From the NCBI RefSeq assembly GCF_017357245.1, contig NZ_CP071612.1:375001-439000 (forward strand): DNA of 64,000 nucleotides, read 5' to 3'. Each line of letters starts with the position of its first letter. Position 1 is the first letter of the stretch. Source of the stretch: Rhizobium bangladeshense. GTDB lineage: Bacteria; Pseudomonadota; Alphaproteobacteria; Rhizobiales; Rhizobiaceae. Under the pieces are notes generated by a model. It did not search any database, had not been told where the DNA came from, and saw nothing but the letters and a program-made list of their open reading frames with translations. This document shows, piece by piece, positions 10,692 through 24,311 of this stretch. The position numbers and the translations under genes are program-made.

Positions 10692-12272
10692 TCACGCATC
10701 CTTTGCCGGCGTCGGCTTGCGGTTGAGATTGCGCCGGATCATGCCCAGATCCGCTCCGCCGATCAGGAAGGCGGCGGCGAAATAGATGAGCATGGCGATT
10801 GTTATCAGCAGGCCGAGCGTACCGATCTTGGTCAGAAGCGAGGCGTCAGAAGCGAGCCAGGGCGCCCAATATTGCTTGAGGAAGATGATCGCCGCGCCCA
10901 TGACGGCCGAAGCGACGATCAGCAGCGCGGCGCGTTTTGCCAGCGTCCATTCCCATGTGAGATGGCCGCGGCGCAACAGCGTGGTGAATAACAGCAGAGT
11001 GCTGATCCAGCCGGCTGTGGCTTCGGCAACGGCGATGCCGGGCGCGCCCATATAGGGAAAGAGGGTGAGCGCCGTGGCGCAGTTGGTGGCGACCGCGATC
11101 GCCGAGAAGCGCATCGGTGTCTTGGTATCCTCGCGAGCATAAAAGCCCGGCTGCAGCGCCTTGATCAGCACGAAGGCCGGCAGACCGATGCCGTAGATCG
11201 CCAGGATCGAGCCGACGACGGCGGTGTTTTCCTGATGGAAGGCGCCGCGCTCGTAGAGCACGCGGATGATCTCGTCGGAGAGGATCCAGAGCGCGAAGGC
11301 GGCGGGGATGGTCAGGAACAGCACGAATTCGATCGAGCGGTTCTGCAGATTGGCGGCCTCGCGCAGCGCCCCGCCCTTCAGCGACCGGGCAAGCTCCGGC
11401 AGAAGCACCACCCCGACGGCGACGCCGACGACGCCGAGGGGCAGCTGATAGATGCGGTCGGCATATTGCAGGGCTGCGATCGCGCCTTCGCGGGAGGAGG
11501 CGATCGCCTGGCCGATCAGCTGATTGATCTGTGTGATGCCACCCGTCACAGCGGCGGGCACGGCCAGGATCAGCAGCCGCTTGACATTCGCAGTCATTTT
11601 CGGGAAGCGGAAGCCTATGCTCATGCCGGCTGCCAGCACGCCAACATAGACGACGGCGAGCTGCAGGAACCCGGCGGCAAGAACGCCCCAGGAAAGATAC
11701 CAGGCCGTAGCCAGCGGATCGGCGCCGGTGTAGAGCGAATAAAACAACGCCCCGATCATCACCACGTTGAGGAAGACGGGCGCGATGGCGGCGGCGAAGA
11801 AATGATGCAGCGAATTCAGCATGCCGCTCATCATCGCCGTCAGCGACATGCACATCAGATAGGGGAACATCACGGCCGCCATGCGGATCGTGATCGAGAA
11901 TTTCTCGGGATCGTCGGCGAATCCCGGTGCGATGATGAAGCGCACCAACAGCGGCATGGAGAGCTCCATCACGATGGTGATGAGGAGCAGCACCGAAAAC
12001 AGCACGCCGAAAACCTCTTCCGAAAAGCGCTTGGCTCCGTCCGTGCCGTTCGCCTCGATCTCCTTGGCGAAGAGCGGCACGAAGGCGGCGTTGAAGGCCC
12101 CTTCGGCAAATAGCCGACGGAAGAGGTTCGGAAAGCGGAAGGCGGCGTAGAAGACGTCGGCCATCGGCCCGGTGCCGAGGGCAGCCGCCATCAGCGTTTC
12201 ACGGGCAAAACCGAAGATGCGGCTGCCGAGCGTGGCGCCGCCGACGGTCGCGAATTTTTTAACGAGGCTCAT
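10692..12272 (-). CDS. murJ: Lipid II flippase MurJ (MviN)
   Basis: A 526-residue multi-pass inner-membrane protein of the MOP superfamily that moves lipid II across the membrane for peptidoglycan synthesis. The N-terminus (KFATVGGATLGSRIFGFARE) and the later AEGAFNAAFVPLFA are MurJ hallmarks, and about 13-14 hydrophobic segments follow. The length is typical. It lies ten bases downstream of glnD, a neighbourhood conserved in rhizobia. Confidence 0.95.
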   Translation of the reverse strand: MSLVKKFATVGGATLGSRIFGFARETLMAAALGTGPMADVFYAAFRFPNLFRRLFAEGAFNAAFVPLFAKEIEANGTDGAKRFSEEVFGVLFSVLLLITIVMELSMPLLVRFIIAPGFADDPEKFSITIRMAAVMFPYLMCMSLTAMMSGMLNSLHHFFAAAIAPVFLNVVMIGALFYSLYTGADPLATAWYLSWGVLAAGFLQLAVVYVGVLAAGMSIGFRFPKMTANVKRLLILAVPAAVTGGITQINQLIGQAIASSREGAIAALQYADRIYQLPLGVVGVAVGVVLLPELARSLKGGALREAANLQNRSIEFVLFLTIPAAFALWILSDEIIRVLYERGAFHQENTAVVGSILAIYGIGLPAFVLIKALQPGFYAREDTKTPMRFSAIAVATNCATALTLFPYMGAPGIAVAEATAGWISTLLLFTTLLRRGHLTWEWTLAKRAALLIVASAVMGAAIIFLKQYWAPWLASDASLLTKIGTLGLLITIAMLIYFAAAFLIGGADLGMIRRNLNRKPTPAKDA

Positions 12273-12282
12273 GCTTGCTGGC

Positions 12283-15189
12283 TCATGCGGGGGAATCGGC
12301 TTTCTTTTCGGCTGCCGGCGATGTCCGGGCGGTGGCGGCGGGCGCGATGATGCCGGAGGGCATGCGCTCGCGCAGCTCGTCCTGCTCCTCCGCCATCACG
12401 GCCTTCATGCGGGCGGTGATATTGGCACGCTTGCTGTCGCCCGATATCTTCTGGCCCACGAGATCGGTGACGTAGAAGGTGTCGATCACCTTCTCGCCGA
12501 AGGTGGTGATGCGGGCCGACTGGATGTCGAGCGACAGATCGGAGAGCACGGCGGTGATCTCCGACAGGAGGCCCGGCCGGTCGAGGCATTCGACCTCGAT
12601 GACCGTAAACTTGTTCGACAGGCTGTTGGTGATGTTGACCGAGGGCGGAATGTCGAAGGCTTTGCTTTTCTTGCGATTGCGCGTGCGCGTGGCAATGACC
12701 TCGGGCAGCCGCTTGCGGCCGGACAGAACATCCTCGATCATTCGTCCGATCGTGCCGGCGCGGCGCAGCTCGTCGGCATCATCGGCAAATTCGCGGCTGA
12801 CATGGATCGTATCGAGCGCCCGTCCGTCCGAGGTCGTGAAGATCTGGGCGTCGACGATGTTGGCGCCGGCCGCAGCACAGGCGCCGGCTATGACGGCGAG
12901 CAGGCGCGGGTGGTCGGGCGACAGCACGGTGATTTCAGTGATGGCGTGGAAACTGTCGGTGCGCACCATGGTGGCGAGCGCCTGGCCCGCCTTGTCGGCC
13001 TGCCGGATGAACTGGGCGTGGCGGAGCTGGTCTTCCAACGGTACGGAGAGCAGATAGGGCTGGTAATGCAGCTTGGTATAGGTGTTGCGATCCTTCTGGC
13101 TCCAGTCGGCGAGGGCGCCGCGCAGCGCCTCGGCGGCGGCATTGGCCCGCTCCTTGCGGGAGACCTCCGAAAAGCCGCCGGCCAGCAGCAGCTCGGTTTC
13201 GTAGTAGAGCGTGCGCAGAAGCTGGCCTTTCCAGCCGTTCCAGACGCCGGGGCCGACTGCCCGAATATCGCAGATCGTCAGGATCAGAAGCATTTTCAGC
13301 CGGTCGAGCGACTGCACGCGGTCGGCAAAGTCGATGATCGTCTTGCGATCGGTGAGGTCGCGGGTCTGCGCCACCATCGACATGGTCAGATGTTCCTCGA
13401 TCAGCCAGACGACGAGTTCCGTCTGCTTCTGCGACAGGCCGAAGCGGGCGCAGAGCTTGCGGGCGACGCGGGCGCCGGCAATCGAATGATCCTCCTGGCG
13501 ACCCTTTGCGATGTCATGGAGGAGAACCGCGAGATAGAGCGCCTCGCGGTCCTCGATTCCCGAGATCAGCTTATTGGCGAGCGGATGCAGATCCTCCGAC
13601 CGCGACTTGTCGATCTCCGAGAGAACCTCGACGGTGCGGATCAGATGCTCGTCGACCGTATAGTGGTGATACATGTTGAACTGCATCATCGCGACGATCT
13701 TGCCGAAATCAGGAATGAAGCGGCCGAGCACACCGGCCTCGTTCATCCGGCGCAGAATTAGCGCCGGGTCGCGCTTCGACGTCAGGATCGACATGAAGAG
13801 GCGGTTCGCCTCGTCGTTTTCCCGTAGGCTGTTGTCGATCAGCGCGAGTGAACGTGTGACGCGTTTCAGCGCATCCGGATGGAATTCCAGCCCGTTGATG
13901 TCGGCGACGTGAAAGAGCCTGAGGATGCTGACCGGATCGCGCTTGAAGACATCGGCGTCGGCGAGCGCGATGCGGCCGCGGTCTTCGACGAATTCGACGC
14001 TGCCGGCAATTTTGCGGGTGCGATGGGTAAAGCGGCTGATGACGCCGGTGAGGCCCGGGATCGACTTCGCCTGCTGGTCTTCGAGCGCGGCGCACAGGAT
14101 GCGCGTGAGATCCCCGACATCCTTGGCCACGAGGAAATAGTGCTTCATGAAACGCTCGACCGCCGAAAGGCCAGGGCGGGTATGATAGCCGAAGGCCTCG
14201 GCGATCTCGCGCTGGATGTCGAAGGATAGACGCTCCTCAGCCTTGCCTGTCAGGAAGTGCATATGGCAGCGCACCGCCCAGAGAAAATCGTCGGCTTTCT
14301 GCAGCAGGCGATATTCGTGCTTCGACAAGACGCCGAGCTTGACCAGCTCCGCCTGGTCGCGCACGTGGTAGTAATATTTCGAGATCCAGAACAGCGTGTG
14401 CAGGTCGCGAAGCCCGCCCTTGCCTTCCTTGACATTGGGCTCGACGAGGTAACGTGTGTCGCCCGCCTTGCGGTGGCGCTCGTCGCGCTCGGCAAGCTTG
14501 GCGGCGATGAATTCGGGGCCGGTGCCGGTGACGATTTCCTTGTCGAAACGGGCCTCGAGCTCGGTTTCCAGCCGCTGCAGGCCGCAGATATAGCGCATCT
14601 CAAGAATGGCGGTGCGAATCGTCATGTCGGACTTGGCGAGCGCGATGCATTCCTCCACCGTGCGGGTGGCATGGCCGACCTTGAAGCCCATGTCCCAGAG
14701 CACGTAGAGCATGAATTCGACCGCCTTGTGCGTCTCCTCCGCCGGCCTCGGCAGGAAGAGGAAGAGCAGGTCGATATCGGAGCCCGGCGCCAGCGTGTCG
14801 CGGCCGTAGCCGCCGACGGCGGTCACCGCGAACTTGTCCTTCTGTAGCGGAAAGATATGGGTGGTGGCGAAATTATAGAGGACGGTGATGATCTGGTCCT
14901 GCAGCCAGGAAATCCGGTAAGCGCAATTGAGACCGCTTCCGTCGGCTGCAAGAGCCGCGCGCGCCTTCTGCCGTCCTTCCGTGCTCGCCTTTTTCAGGGC
15001 GGCAAGAAGATCGGCGCGCATGATGTCGGGCCGGTTTCGATTTGCCTCGGCAACGGCGTCGCACTGCTTCTGCAGCAGCTCGGCGTCGAGGATCTCCGAG
15101 AAATCGACGTCGCGCGTCGCGCTCACAGGGGTGGTTTCCTGTTCATGCCGGGCTGCCTGATTGGGGCTCGCCTCACGTTTCGTCTGCAT
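12283..15189 (-). CDS. glnD: Bifunctional uridylyltransferase/uridylyl-removing enzyme GlnD
   Basis: A 968-residue nitrogen sensor that uridylylates PII proteins when nitrogen is low and removes UMP when glutamine is high. The nucleotidyltransferase motif [18 protein letters not shown] lies near residue 125, the HD domain includes [14 protein letters not shown] near residue 560, and two C-terminal ACT domains (near residues 800 and 890) sense glutamine. The first 30 residues are a non-conserved extension. It reads into murJ. In rhizobia this enzyme links to the rpoN- and ptsN-type nitrogen control genes found elsewhere in this window. Confidence 0.97.
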   Translation of the reverse strand: MQTKREASPNQAARHEQETTPVSATRDVDFSEILDAELLQKQCDAVAEANRNRPDIMRADLLAALKKASTEGRQKARAALAADGSGLNCAYRISWLQDQIITVLYNFATTHIFPLQKDKFAVTAVGGYGRDTLAPGSDIDLLFLFLPRPAEETHKAVEFMLYVLWDMGFKVGHATRTVEECIALAKSDMTIRTAILEMRYICGLQRLETELEARFDKEIVTGTGPEFIAAKLAERDERHRKAGDTRYLVEPNVKEGKGGLRDLHTLFWISKYYYHVRDQAELVKLGVLSKHEYRLLQKADDFLWAVRCHMHFLTGKAEERLSFDIQREIAEAFGYHTRPGLSAVERFMKHYFLVAKDVGDLTRILCAALEDQQAKSIPGLTGVISRFTHRTRKIAGSVEFVEDRGRIALADADVFKRDPVSILRLFHVADINGLEFHPDALKRVTRSLALIDNSLRENDEANRLFMSILTSKRDPALILRRMNEAGVLGRFIPDFGKIVAMMQFNMYHHYTVDEHLIRTVEVLSEIDKSRSEDLHPLANKLISGIEDREALYLAVLLHDIAKGRQEDHSIAGARVARKLCARFGLSQKQTELVVWLIEEHLTMSMVAQTRDLTDRKTIIDFADRVQSLDRLKMLLILTICDIRAVGPGVWNGWKGQLLRTLYYETELLLAGGFSEVSRKERANAAAEALRGALADWSQKDRNTYTKLHYQPYLLSVPLEDQLRHAQFIRQADKAGQALATMVRTDSFHAITEITVLSPDHPRLLAVIAGACAAAGANIVDAQIFTTSDGRALDTIHVSREFADDADELRRAGTIGRMIEDVLSGRKRLPEVIATRTRNRKKSKAFDIPPSVNITNSLSNKFTVIEVECLDRPGLLSEITAVLSDLSLDIQSARITTFGEKVIDTFYVTDLVGQKISGDSKRANITARMKAVMAEEQDELRERMPSGIIAPAATARTSPAAEKKADSPA

Positions 15190-15311
15190 GCGCTATAACC
15201 TCTTTGCCCGGCGACTGACACGGGCCTTCATACTGCAAGAACCTTTAAATTTGGCGAAATGGTGTTGTCATGCTGAAGCTTTGCCACAAGCTGCGGCGTT
15301 TCCGAAAAGCC

Positions 15312-15587
15312 TCACACTGCGACCTGCGCACGCAGCGAATACAGCACCTGCCGGGTCTCGCGCTGGATCTCCTCGAGCGTCGCCCTGTCGCATTCGCGGT
15401 AGCCCGCCTTGGCGATCGACGTTCCGAGTTCAGCGATCATAGCGCAGGAGTGAGTGATTTTCAGCAGGCCGATTGGCGATGTCCAGCCGCGCGCGTTGCG
15501 GTCTCCATCGGCGCGCCGCATCGTTTCGAGCATGGAGCAGATGAGCGACAGGCGCTCGGTTTCGCGAACCAGCTTCTCCATGAACAT
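15312..15587 (-). CDS. Small conserved-looking protein of unknown function
   Basis: A 91-residue protein, mostly predicted alpha-helical, that I do not recognise. It has no signal peptide or membrane segment and contains one conserved-looking CSMLETMRRADGD region near residue 17. It starts 11 bases after the mutS stop on the same strand (ATG at 15587, or 15581 two codons later) and ends 122 bases before glnD. The codon usage matches its neighbours, which supports it as a real gene. Confidence 0.65.
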   Translation of the reverse strand: MFMEKLVRETERLSLICSMLETMRRADGDRNARGWTSPIGLLKITHSCAMIAELGTSIAKAGYRECDRATLEEIQRETRQVLYSLRAQVAV

Positions 15588-15598
15588 CGGCTGCGCTC

Positions 15599-18325
15599 CT
15601 ATTTCAGCTTTTTCTTGAGATCGTAAAGCGCATCGAGCGCCTCGCGCGGCGTCATGTCGTCGAGGCTCATCGCCTTCAGCGCCTCCTCGACCTTCGATGG
15701 GCTGCGGGCCGTGTCCTCGCGGCGCACCGCCACCTGGAAGAGCGGCAGATCGTCGATCAGCTGGCTCGCCGGGTTCTTGCGGTCGGCATCTTCGAGGCGG
15801 GTGAGCACGTCGCGGGCCCGCGACACGACCGACGCTGGAAGCCCCGCAAGACGTGCGACCTGGATGCCGTATGAGCGGTCGGCGGCGCCCGGCCCGACCT
15901 CATGCAGGAAGATGACGTCGCCGTCCCATTCCTTGACCCGCATCGTGGCGTTCGATAGCCGGCCAAGCTTTTCCGACAGCACGGTCAGCTCGTGGAAATG
16001 TGTAGCGAAGAGGCCGCGGCAGCGATTGGCCTCGTGCAGGTGCTCGACGGCGGCCCAGGCGATCGAAAGGCCGTCGAAGGTCGCGGTGCCGCGGCCGATC
16101 TCGTCGAGGATAACGAGGGAACGGTCGCTCGCTTGATTGAGGATCGCCGCCGTTTCCACCATCTCGACCATGAAGGTCGAGCGTCCGCGCGCCAGATCGT
16201 CGGAGGCGCCGACGCGGGAGAAAAGCCGGTCGACAATGCCGATATGGGCCGTTGTTGCCGGCACGAAGGAACCCATCTGCGCCAGGATCGCTATCAGTGC
16301 GTTCTGACGCAGGAAAGTCGATTTACCGCCCATGTTCGGACCGGTCAGCAGCCAGATCGCCCCATCGCGATCGCCGGTTTTAGGCGAGAGATCGCAATTG
16401 TTGGCGACGAAGGGGCCGCCAGCCTGGCGGCGCAGCGCCTGTTCGACGACCGGGTGGCGCCCGCCTTCGATCGCAAACATCTTCGAGCCGTCGACCTGCG
16501 GTCGGCAATAGGCCTGCTCTTCGGCGAGCAGCGCCAGGCCTGCGGCGACGTCGATCACCGCGAGCGCCCTGGCGCCGGCCTTGATCGCCTCGGCTTCCGC
16601 CACGACTGCCGCCGCCATCCTGTTGAAGGCCTCGAGTTCGATCGTAAGCGCCCGATCGGCGGCATTGGCGATGCGGCTTTCGAGATCGGCAAGTTCGGTC
16701 GTGGTGAAGCGCATGGCGCTCGCCATGGTCTGGCGATGGATGAAGCGGGCCTTCGCCTCCGCCGTCTCCGTCATCGGCCCGGCATTGCCGGCGGTCACCT
16801 CGATGAAATAGCCGAGGATATTGTTGTGCTTGATCTTCAGCGATCGGATGCCGGTTTCCTCGGCATATTGCAATTGCAGTCCGGCGATGACGCGGCGCGA
16901 CTGGTCTCGCAGCGCCCGGACTTCGTCGAGTTCGGCGCTCGCGCCGTCGCGCAGGAAGCCGCCATCCCGTTTCAGCAGCGGCAATTCATCGGCGAGCGTC
17001 TCGGCAAGCAGTTCTTCCAGCGGCTCGGGAAGCGCTTTCAGACCAGACAGCGCCTCGCCGAGCTCTTCAGGCAGCAGCGCGCTATCGAGCAGCTGCGCAA
17101 GGCCTGCCGCGGCTTGGAGGCCCTGGCGGATGGCGGCAAGATCGCGCGGTCCGCCGCGATCGAGCGCCAGGCGGGACAGCGCGCGCGGCATGTCGGGCAC
17201 ATGTTTCAGCGTGTCGCGCAGCTTGCCGCAGAGCGAGGGCTCTTCGATCAGAAAGCCGATCGAATCGAGCCGCGCATTGATGCGGCCGGGTTCGGTCAGC
17301 GGCGACATCAGCCGCTCGGCGAGAAGCCGCGCCCCGCCGCCGGTGACGGTGCGGTCGATCGCCTTCAGGAGCGATCCGTTGCGATCGCCCGACAGCGTGC
17401 GAGCAAGCTCCAGATTGGCGCGGGTGGCCGGGTCGATGAAGAGCGTTGAAGCCGCGCTTTCCCGCTCCGGCTTTCCAAGCGGCGGCCGCTCGGCGATCTG
17501 TGTCTTCTCGACATAGGCGACGGCGGCTGCGGCCGCCGCGAGTTCGGCGCGCGAGAAGCTGCCGAAGCCGTCGAGGGTCGAGACGCCGAAATAACGGGCG
17601 ATCCGGCCTTCGGCGCTGGCGCTGTCGAAGAGAACCGCCGGCTGTGGCACGGCGGTGCGGCCAAGCACATCGAAGACGGGTTTGAGCTCGGCATCGTGGA
17701 AGATCGTGTCGGGCAGGATGAGCTCGCGCGGATCGATGCGCAGGATGTCGGCAAGCAGCCGCGAGCTTTCCGTTTCGGCAAGCCGGAAAACGCCGGTGGA
17801 AATATCGATCCAGGCAAGCGCGAGCGCCGGTTCGGCTCCGCCGCGGATGCGGGCAAGCGCCATCAGATAGTTCGATTCCGAAGGCGAGAGCAGCTTTTCC
17901 TCGGTGATGGTGCCGGGCGTGACGAGGCGGATGACGTCACGCTTGACCACGGATTTGGCGCCGCGTTTCTTGGCCTCGGCCGGATCCTCGATCTGTTCGC
18001 AGACGGCCACGCGGAAGCCGAGCGCGATCAGCTTCTGCAGATAGTCGTCGGCCGCATGCACGGGCACGCCGCACATCGGGATATCCTGGCCCATGTGCTG
18101 GCCGCGCTTCGTCAGCGTGATGCCGAGCGCGCGTGCGGCTTCCAGCGCATCCTCGAAGAACAGCTCGTAGAAGTCGCCCATGCGATAGAAGAGCAGCGAA
18201 TCCGGATTGTTCGCCTTGATCTCGATATATTGCTCCATCATCGGCGTCGCCGAGGCGCGGCTTTCCGCCGTGGCGAGCTCGGCAGCCGAAAAGGCTTCAT
18301 TCCCGGTGTCTATTCGTGCGTTCAC
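15599..18325 (-). CDS. mutS: DNA mismatch repair protein MutS
   Basis: A 908-residue mismatch-recognition ATPase. The mismatch-binding [11 protein letters not shown] lies near residue 50, the Walker A motif is GPNMGGKST near residue 660, and Walker B is [15 protein letters not shown] near residue 738. The length is standard for alphaproteobacteria. The frame opens with GTG at 18325 without a clear ribosome site; ATGs about 29 codons in, just before [11 protein letters not shown], are an alternative start. It diverges from maeB across about 110 bases. Confidence 0.96.
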   Translation of the reverse strand: MNARIDTGNEAFSAAELATAESRASATPMMEQYIEIKANNPDSLLFYRMGDFYELFFEDALEAARALGITLTKRGQHMGQDIPMCGVPVHAADDYLQKLIALGFRVAVCEQIEDPAEAKKRGAKSVVKRDVIRLVTPGTITEEKLLSPSESNYLMALARIRGGAEPALALAWIDISTGVFRLAETESSRLLADILRIDPRELILPDTIFHDAELKPVFDVLGRTAVPQPAVLFDSASAEGRIARYFGVSTLDGFGSFSRAELAAAAAAVAYVEKTQIAERPPLGKPERESAASTLFIDPATRANLELARTLSGDRNGSLLKAIDRTVTGGGARLLAERLMSPLTEPGRINARLDSIGFLIEEPSLCGKLRDTLKHVPDMPRALSRLALDRGGPRDLAAIRQGLQAAAGLAQLLDSALLPEELGEALSGLKALPEPLEELLAETLADELPLLKRDGGFLRDGASAELDEVRALRDQSRRVIAGLQLQYAEETGIRSLKIKHNNILGYFIEVTAGNAGPMTETAEAKARFIHRQTMASAMRFTTTELADLESRIANAADRALTIELEAFNRMAAAVVAEAEAIKAGARALAVIDVAAGLALLAEEQAYCRPQVDGSKMFAIEGGRHPVVEQALRRQAGGPFVANNCDLSPKTGDRDGAIWLLTGPNMGGKSTFLRQNALIAILAQMGSFVPATTAHIGIVDRLFSRVGASDDLARGRSTFMVEMVETAAILNQASDRSLVILDEIGRGTATFDGLSIAWAAVEHLHEANRCRGLFATHFHELTVLSEKLGRLSNATMRVKEWDGDVIFLHEVGPGAADRSYGIQVARLAGLPASVVSRARDVLTRLEDADRKNPASQLIDDLPLFQVAVRREDTARSPSKVEEALKAMSLDDMTPREALDALYDLKKKLK

Positions 18326-18438
18326 GGAGGTGCAGTTTTTCCCAAAAAAACAGGTGCCAACCCTATCCGTGCGCCGCTATAGATGACAACTGCATTTGAG
18401 GAAGAGCGAAGCGTCGCCCACAGGACGTTGGAGGATTT

Positions 18439-20721
<2,283 letters not shown>

Positions 20722-20778
20722 AGGGCTATCACGCCCGCATAGGGGACAGTGTTCTGTGCCTGGCAGATCGGCGAGATC

Positions 20779-20951
20779 AGCCCCTCATCCGGCTGCCGCC
20801 ACCTTCGCACGGCGAACGGGGCGAGGTGATATGCCGCGGCCTTTCCGTCCCCATCCATGTCTGGTGTGGCGGTCCCCTCGTCTCGTTTGGGGGGCCGAAG
20901 GACAGTACGAGACCCGTGGCTCTACCCGGGCAAGTGTTAGGGTGAGGGGTA
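20779..20951. repeat. Degenerate rhizobial intergenic repeat between maeB and olsB
   Basis: The convergent gap between maeB and olsB contains a stretch bounded by the inverted ends CCCCTCA (20781-20787) and TGAGGGG (20943-20949), with a GC-rich inside. This resembles a diverged copy of the common rhizobial intergenic repeat that opens with a CCCCTCATCCG-type sequence. No gene is supported here. A genome-wide self-comparison would confirm or refute the call. Confidence 0.4.
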
Positions 20952-20989
20952 GCCGTTGCCCTTTACCAGACGGTAGTGCGACGAAGCGA

Positions 20990-21868
20990 TCAGCTTGCAA
21001 AGCGGCCGGCGTCGGCGCCGTAGTAGTTCAGGTAGCGGTCGGAAATGCTGGAAATCGGCAGCACGATCAGCACGTCGGTCGTGTTAAAGGCATGGTCGAT
21101 GACCGCGCTGGAGCCGACCATCGCACCAAGTCGAAGATAGCCCTTGATCAGCGGAGGCAGGGCCATCAGCGCCCGCTTCGGGTTGACGGCCTCGGCCGGC
21201 ATCAGATCCATGTTGCGGGCGAGATGCGGCAGCGCGCCGACCGCCCATTCGTCCTTCGCCAGCACATTGTGGTAGAGGAAGGACAGCGCCAGCGCGTGGC
21301 TTTCGAGATAGACGCCGGGGAACGAGGCGCAGCCGAACATCGCGCTCATGCCGTGCTTCAGCGCATAAGCCCAGTTGCCCTGCCACAGAAGCTCGACGGT
21401 GCGTTTGGTGCGGTATTCCGGCAGCACGCAGGAACGTCCGAGCTCCATGAAACGCTTGTCGGGATGCCTGGCGAGCAGGCTTTCGATCTCGAATTCGGAA
21501 GCCGAGTAAAAACCCCCATTGGCGGTGGCCACATCCTGGCGCAGCAGTCGATAGGTGCCGACGATCTGGTCTTCCGGATCGCCCTCGAGCGAACGGTCGA
21601 GAACGAGAAGATGGTCGCAGAACGCATCATAGGCATCGAAATCGCGTTCGCGGCGCATGGCCTCCGGCGGCAGTTGCGCCTTCATTTCTTCGACGAAGAC
21701 GCGGTAGCGCACGGCCTGCGCCGCATCGATCTCGCGTGCCGTGCGGGCAAGGCGGGTTTCCAGATTGCCGATCCGGCCGAGGATGTCGCCGTCCTTCTGC
21801 CCGGCAGCCGTCGACGGCCGTGCAGTCTCTGCGGTGACGTCACGATTCAGAATGTCAATGGAGGACAT
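20990..21868 (-). CDS. olsB: Ornithine lipid synthesis N-acyltransferase OlsB
   Basis: A 292-residue GNAT-fold protein that transfers a 3-hydroxyacyl group to the alpha-amino group of ornithine, the first step of phosphorus-free ornithine lipids. It contains VRYRVFVEEMKAQ near residue 53, the ELGRSCVLPEYR region near 142, and MFGCASFPGVYLESHALALS near 176, all characteristic of OlsB/hemolysin-like acyltransferases. The ATG has a GGGAG site. In rhizobia such lipids often replace phospholipids under phosphate limitation. No Pho box was identified upstream by eye. The hybrid kinase gene lies just upstream on the same strand. Confidence 0.9.
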   Translation of the reverse strand: MSSIDILNRDVTAETARPSTAAGQKDGDILGRIGNLETRLARTAREIDAAQAVRYRVFVEEMKAQLPPEAMRRERDFDAYDAFCDHLLVLDRSLEGDPEDQIVGTYRLLRQDVATANGGFYSASEFEIESLLARHPDKRFMELGRSCVLPEYRTKRTVELLWQGNWAYALKHGMSAMFGCASFPGVYLESHALALSFLYHNVLAKDEWAVGALPHLARNMDLMPAEAVNPKRALMALPPLIKGYLRLGAMVGSSAVIDHAFNTTDVLIVLPISSISDRYLNYYGADAGRFAS

Positions 21869-21976
21869 GGCGATTCTCCCGTTGCCGGCTTATCGACGCC
21901 ATAAAACACTTCTGTACGACAGGAAAGTGACATATTGCATTTGCCGGCGCAACAAGCCTGTCGGTTCGGCGGCGCC

Positions 21977-24256
21977 TTACCGCGCCTCTGCCCGGCGGGC
22001 GGAAAGCGCTGCGACCGCCTGAACTTCCGTCAGCAGCCGCACCGGGTCCACCGGTTTCACCATGACGCGGTTGGCGCCGTTGAGCAAGACCTGGCGGCGC
22101 GATTCGTCGCTCTTGTCGGCGGTGAGTACGATCACCGGCACCGGGTCAAGATCAAGACGCCTTTCGTGGCCGCGCAGCCGCCCCAGCATGTCGATGCCGT
22201 TGCCGCCGGGCATCGACAGATCGCTAATGATGATGTCAGGCCGCTCATTTACCTCGCCGAGGGCGCAATCGAGCAGCGTCTCGAAATCTTCGACGTGATG
22301 CACCTTGTGTCCGCCCTTTTCGAGCATGACGCGCACCAGCATTGCATTGATCGGATCGTCCTCTCCGAGCAGAATGCGCAGGCCGTGTGCAGCAACCAGC
22401 GTCTCGGCCATGGGCGGGCCCAAGCCCGGCTGATTGTCGTTCAACGCGTCGCGCTTCTCCATGCCGCGCATGCGCCCGCGCAGCACATCGATCAACGACT
22501 GTTCCCGCAGAGGCCGGATGAGCCAGGCATCGAACAGGTCGAGCGGGTGGGCGCTGCGCTCTTCCGGATTGACGAGCAGAACCTTGCGCAGCCCGAGGGC
22601 GGCGATTTCGGCGCGGTCGGCGAGATGAGCCGAAAACTCCGCCGACATGCGATGGTCGACGATGATATCGGTCGGCCGCCGGCCGCCGGTCGCCATGCCG
22701 AGCAGCCTTGCCCGTGCCGTCTCGCCGTCCGCAACGAGCTGGCAGATGCCGCCGAGCGCGGTGATCGTCTCGGCGATGGCGGTGCGCGCCGCACCTGCCG
22801 GCGCCAAGAGCACGACGCTGTTGCCGGCAAGCAGCGTGTTTCGCCGGTCGGGCCGCTCGCTGCCGATGTCGACGGGGAAGCGGATCGAAAATGTGCTGCC
22901 CAGTCCCTTTTCGCTGGCAACCGTCAATGCGCCGCCGAATTCGCGCATGATGCGGGCGGAGATGGCAAGGCCGAGCCCGGTGCCGCTGCTCTTGTCGGCA
23001 ATGGTGCCGCCCTGCTCGAACTCGCCGAAAACGCGCGCCTGCTCCTCCGCCGTCATGCCGGGACCGCTATCGGCCACGGTGATCAAAAGGTCGCCTGCGT
23101 CGAGCAGGACGCGGATGAAGACGCCGCCGGCCTGGGTGAACTTCACTGCATTGCCGATGACGTTGAACAGAACCTGGCGCAGCCGCGCCGCATCGAAGCT
23201 CATATTCTCCGGCACGTCGGACGACACCGTGGCGCCGATCTCGATACCCTTTTCATGCGCACGGTGGGCGAGCATTTCGACGACACTTTCCAGGAGCTTC
23301 CGCAGCGATTCCGAGCGCGGATGCAGCTCGAAGCGTCCGACTTCGATGGTGGAAAAATCGAGCAGGTCCTCGACGAGCTGCGTCAGCGCGTGGCCGGATT
23401 GGCGGATGCTCGCGAGATAATTCTGCTGCTCCTGCGTCAGCCGCGTCTCGGCAATCAGGTGCGTCATGCCGAGGATGCCCGATAGCGGCGTGCGCACTTC
23501 GTGGCTGACGGTGGCTAGCAGCCTGGATTTGGCGGCGCTGTTATATTCGGCCTTCTGGCGAGCCTCCTCGCGGCTCTGCGCGATCAGCCGCTCTTCGGTG
23601 ACGTCGCGGGCAACGCTCTGCAGCAGCAGGCGGCCATTGGCGGGATCGCGGGTCACGACGTCACGCCAGAGGAAGATGCGCTGACCTTCCGGTGTCGAAA
23701 TCTCGACATCGTAACAATGCGGGACGGGGCCGGGCCGGAAGGCGAGGCCGATCTCCTCGCAGGTGCGTCCTTCCGGACGCAGCCGTCCGGTCAGGCGGCG
23801 AAACGTGTCGTTGGCGGAGATGATGCGCCGGTCCATGCTGCGGCTGACGGTGATGTCGCCGAGCACGTCGTGCACATCGGCAAACAGCTTTGCGCCGTCG
23901 TTCCACTCCGGCCGGGTCTGGCGGCCGGACCTGATTGATCTCCGACGGCGAACCATCAGGACGGCGTAGCTGGCGATGACCGCGAGGCCGAGAACGACAA
24001 GGCCGCCTGAGAGCAGCAGCGGGTCGCCGGCATGAGCAAGCAGCATGAGGATCGTCGCGGCAAGGAGGCCGGCGCCGCCCAGCCAGTAGAACAGGAGGCG
24101 CCGTGTCGGGGCCGCTCCTTGACGCTCATCGGTTTCCGCAGGTGCCGCTGTGCGCGGTCGCGGGGAGGGCTGCCCCATCCGCTCCTCAAGCGGCTTGGCG
24201 ACGGGTCCGCCGAAGGCGGCGGACAATCTTTCCTGCAACTGTCCCAGGCTCTGCAT
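21977..24256 (-). CDS. Hybrid sensor histidine kinase with a degenerate and an intact receiver
   Basis: A 759-residue membrane histidine kinase. It has two N-terminal hydrophobic segments (about residues 55-73 and 80-102), a PAS-like domain (125-220) and a HisKA domain with SHEVRTPLSG (His252). The ATPase domain contains NVIGNAVKF, DSGPGMT and GTGLGLAIS. A middle segment (about 500-620) looks like a receiver without a clear phospho-aspartate, and the intact C-terminal receiver carries IIISDLSMPGGNGIDM near residue 680. No partner regulator lies next to it. The periplasmic part is almost absent, so the signal is probably cytoplasmic or membrane-borne. Function unknown. Confidence 0.88.
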   Translation of the reverse strand: MQSLGQLQERLSAAFGGPVAKPLEERMGQPSPRPRTAAPAETDERQGAAPTRRLLFYWLGGAGLLAATILMLLAHAGDPLLLSGGLVVLGLAVIASYAVLMVRRRRSIRSGRQTRPEWNDGAKLFADVHDVLGDITVSRSMDRRIISANDTFRRLTGRLRPEGRTCEEIGLAFRPGPVPHCYDVEISTPEGQRIFLWRDVVTRDPANGRLLLQSVARDVTEERLIAQSREEARQKAEYNSAAKSRLLATVSHEVRTPLSGILGMTHLIAETRLTQEQQNYLASIRQSGHALTQLVEDLLDFSTIEVGRFELHPRSESLRKLLESVVEMLAHRAHEKGIEIGATVSSDVPENMSFDAARLRQVLFNVIGNAVKFTQAGGVFIRVLLDAGDLLITVADSGPGMTAEEQARVFGEFEQGGTIADKSSGTGLGLAISARIMREFGGALTVASEKGLGSTFSIRFPVDIGSERPDRRNTLLAGNSVVLLAPAGAARTAIAETITALGGICQLVADGETARARLLGMATGGRRPTDIIVDHRMSAEFSAHLADRAEIAALGLRKVLLVNPEERSAHPLDLFDAWLIRPLREQSLIDVLRGRMRGMEKRDALNDNQPGLGPPMAETLVAAHGLRILLGEDDPINAMLVRVMLEKGGHKVHHVEDFETLLDCALGEVNERPDIIISDLSMPGGNGIDMLGRLRGHERRLDLDPVPVIVLTADKSDESRRQVLLNGANRVMVKPVDPVRLLTEVQAVAALSARRAEAR

Positions 24257-24311
24257 GCTATCTGCCTAACATGAGGCCCGTTCCGAATGCCTTCAGGAAT
24301 TCGATAAGATT

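Noticed and set aside
12172..13761. Plus-strand frame of 529 codons
   Set aside because: It is antisense to the strongly supported glnD and murJ genes and shows no protein family features.
15992..17449. Plus-strand frame of 485 codons
   Set aside because: It is antisense to mutS and carries no recognisable domain.
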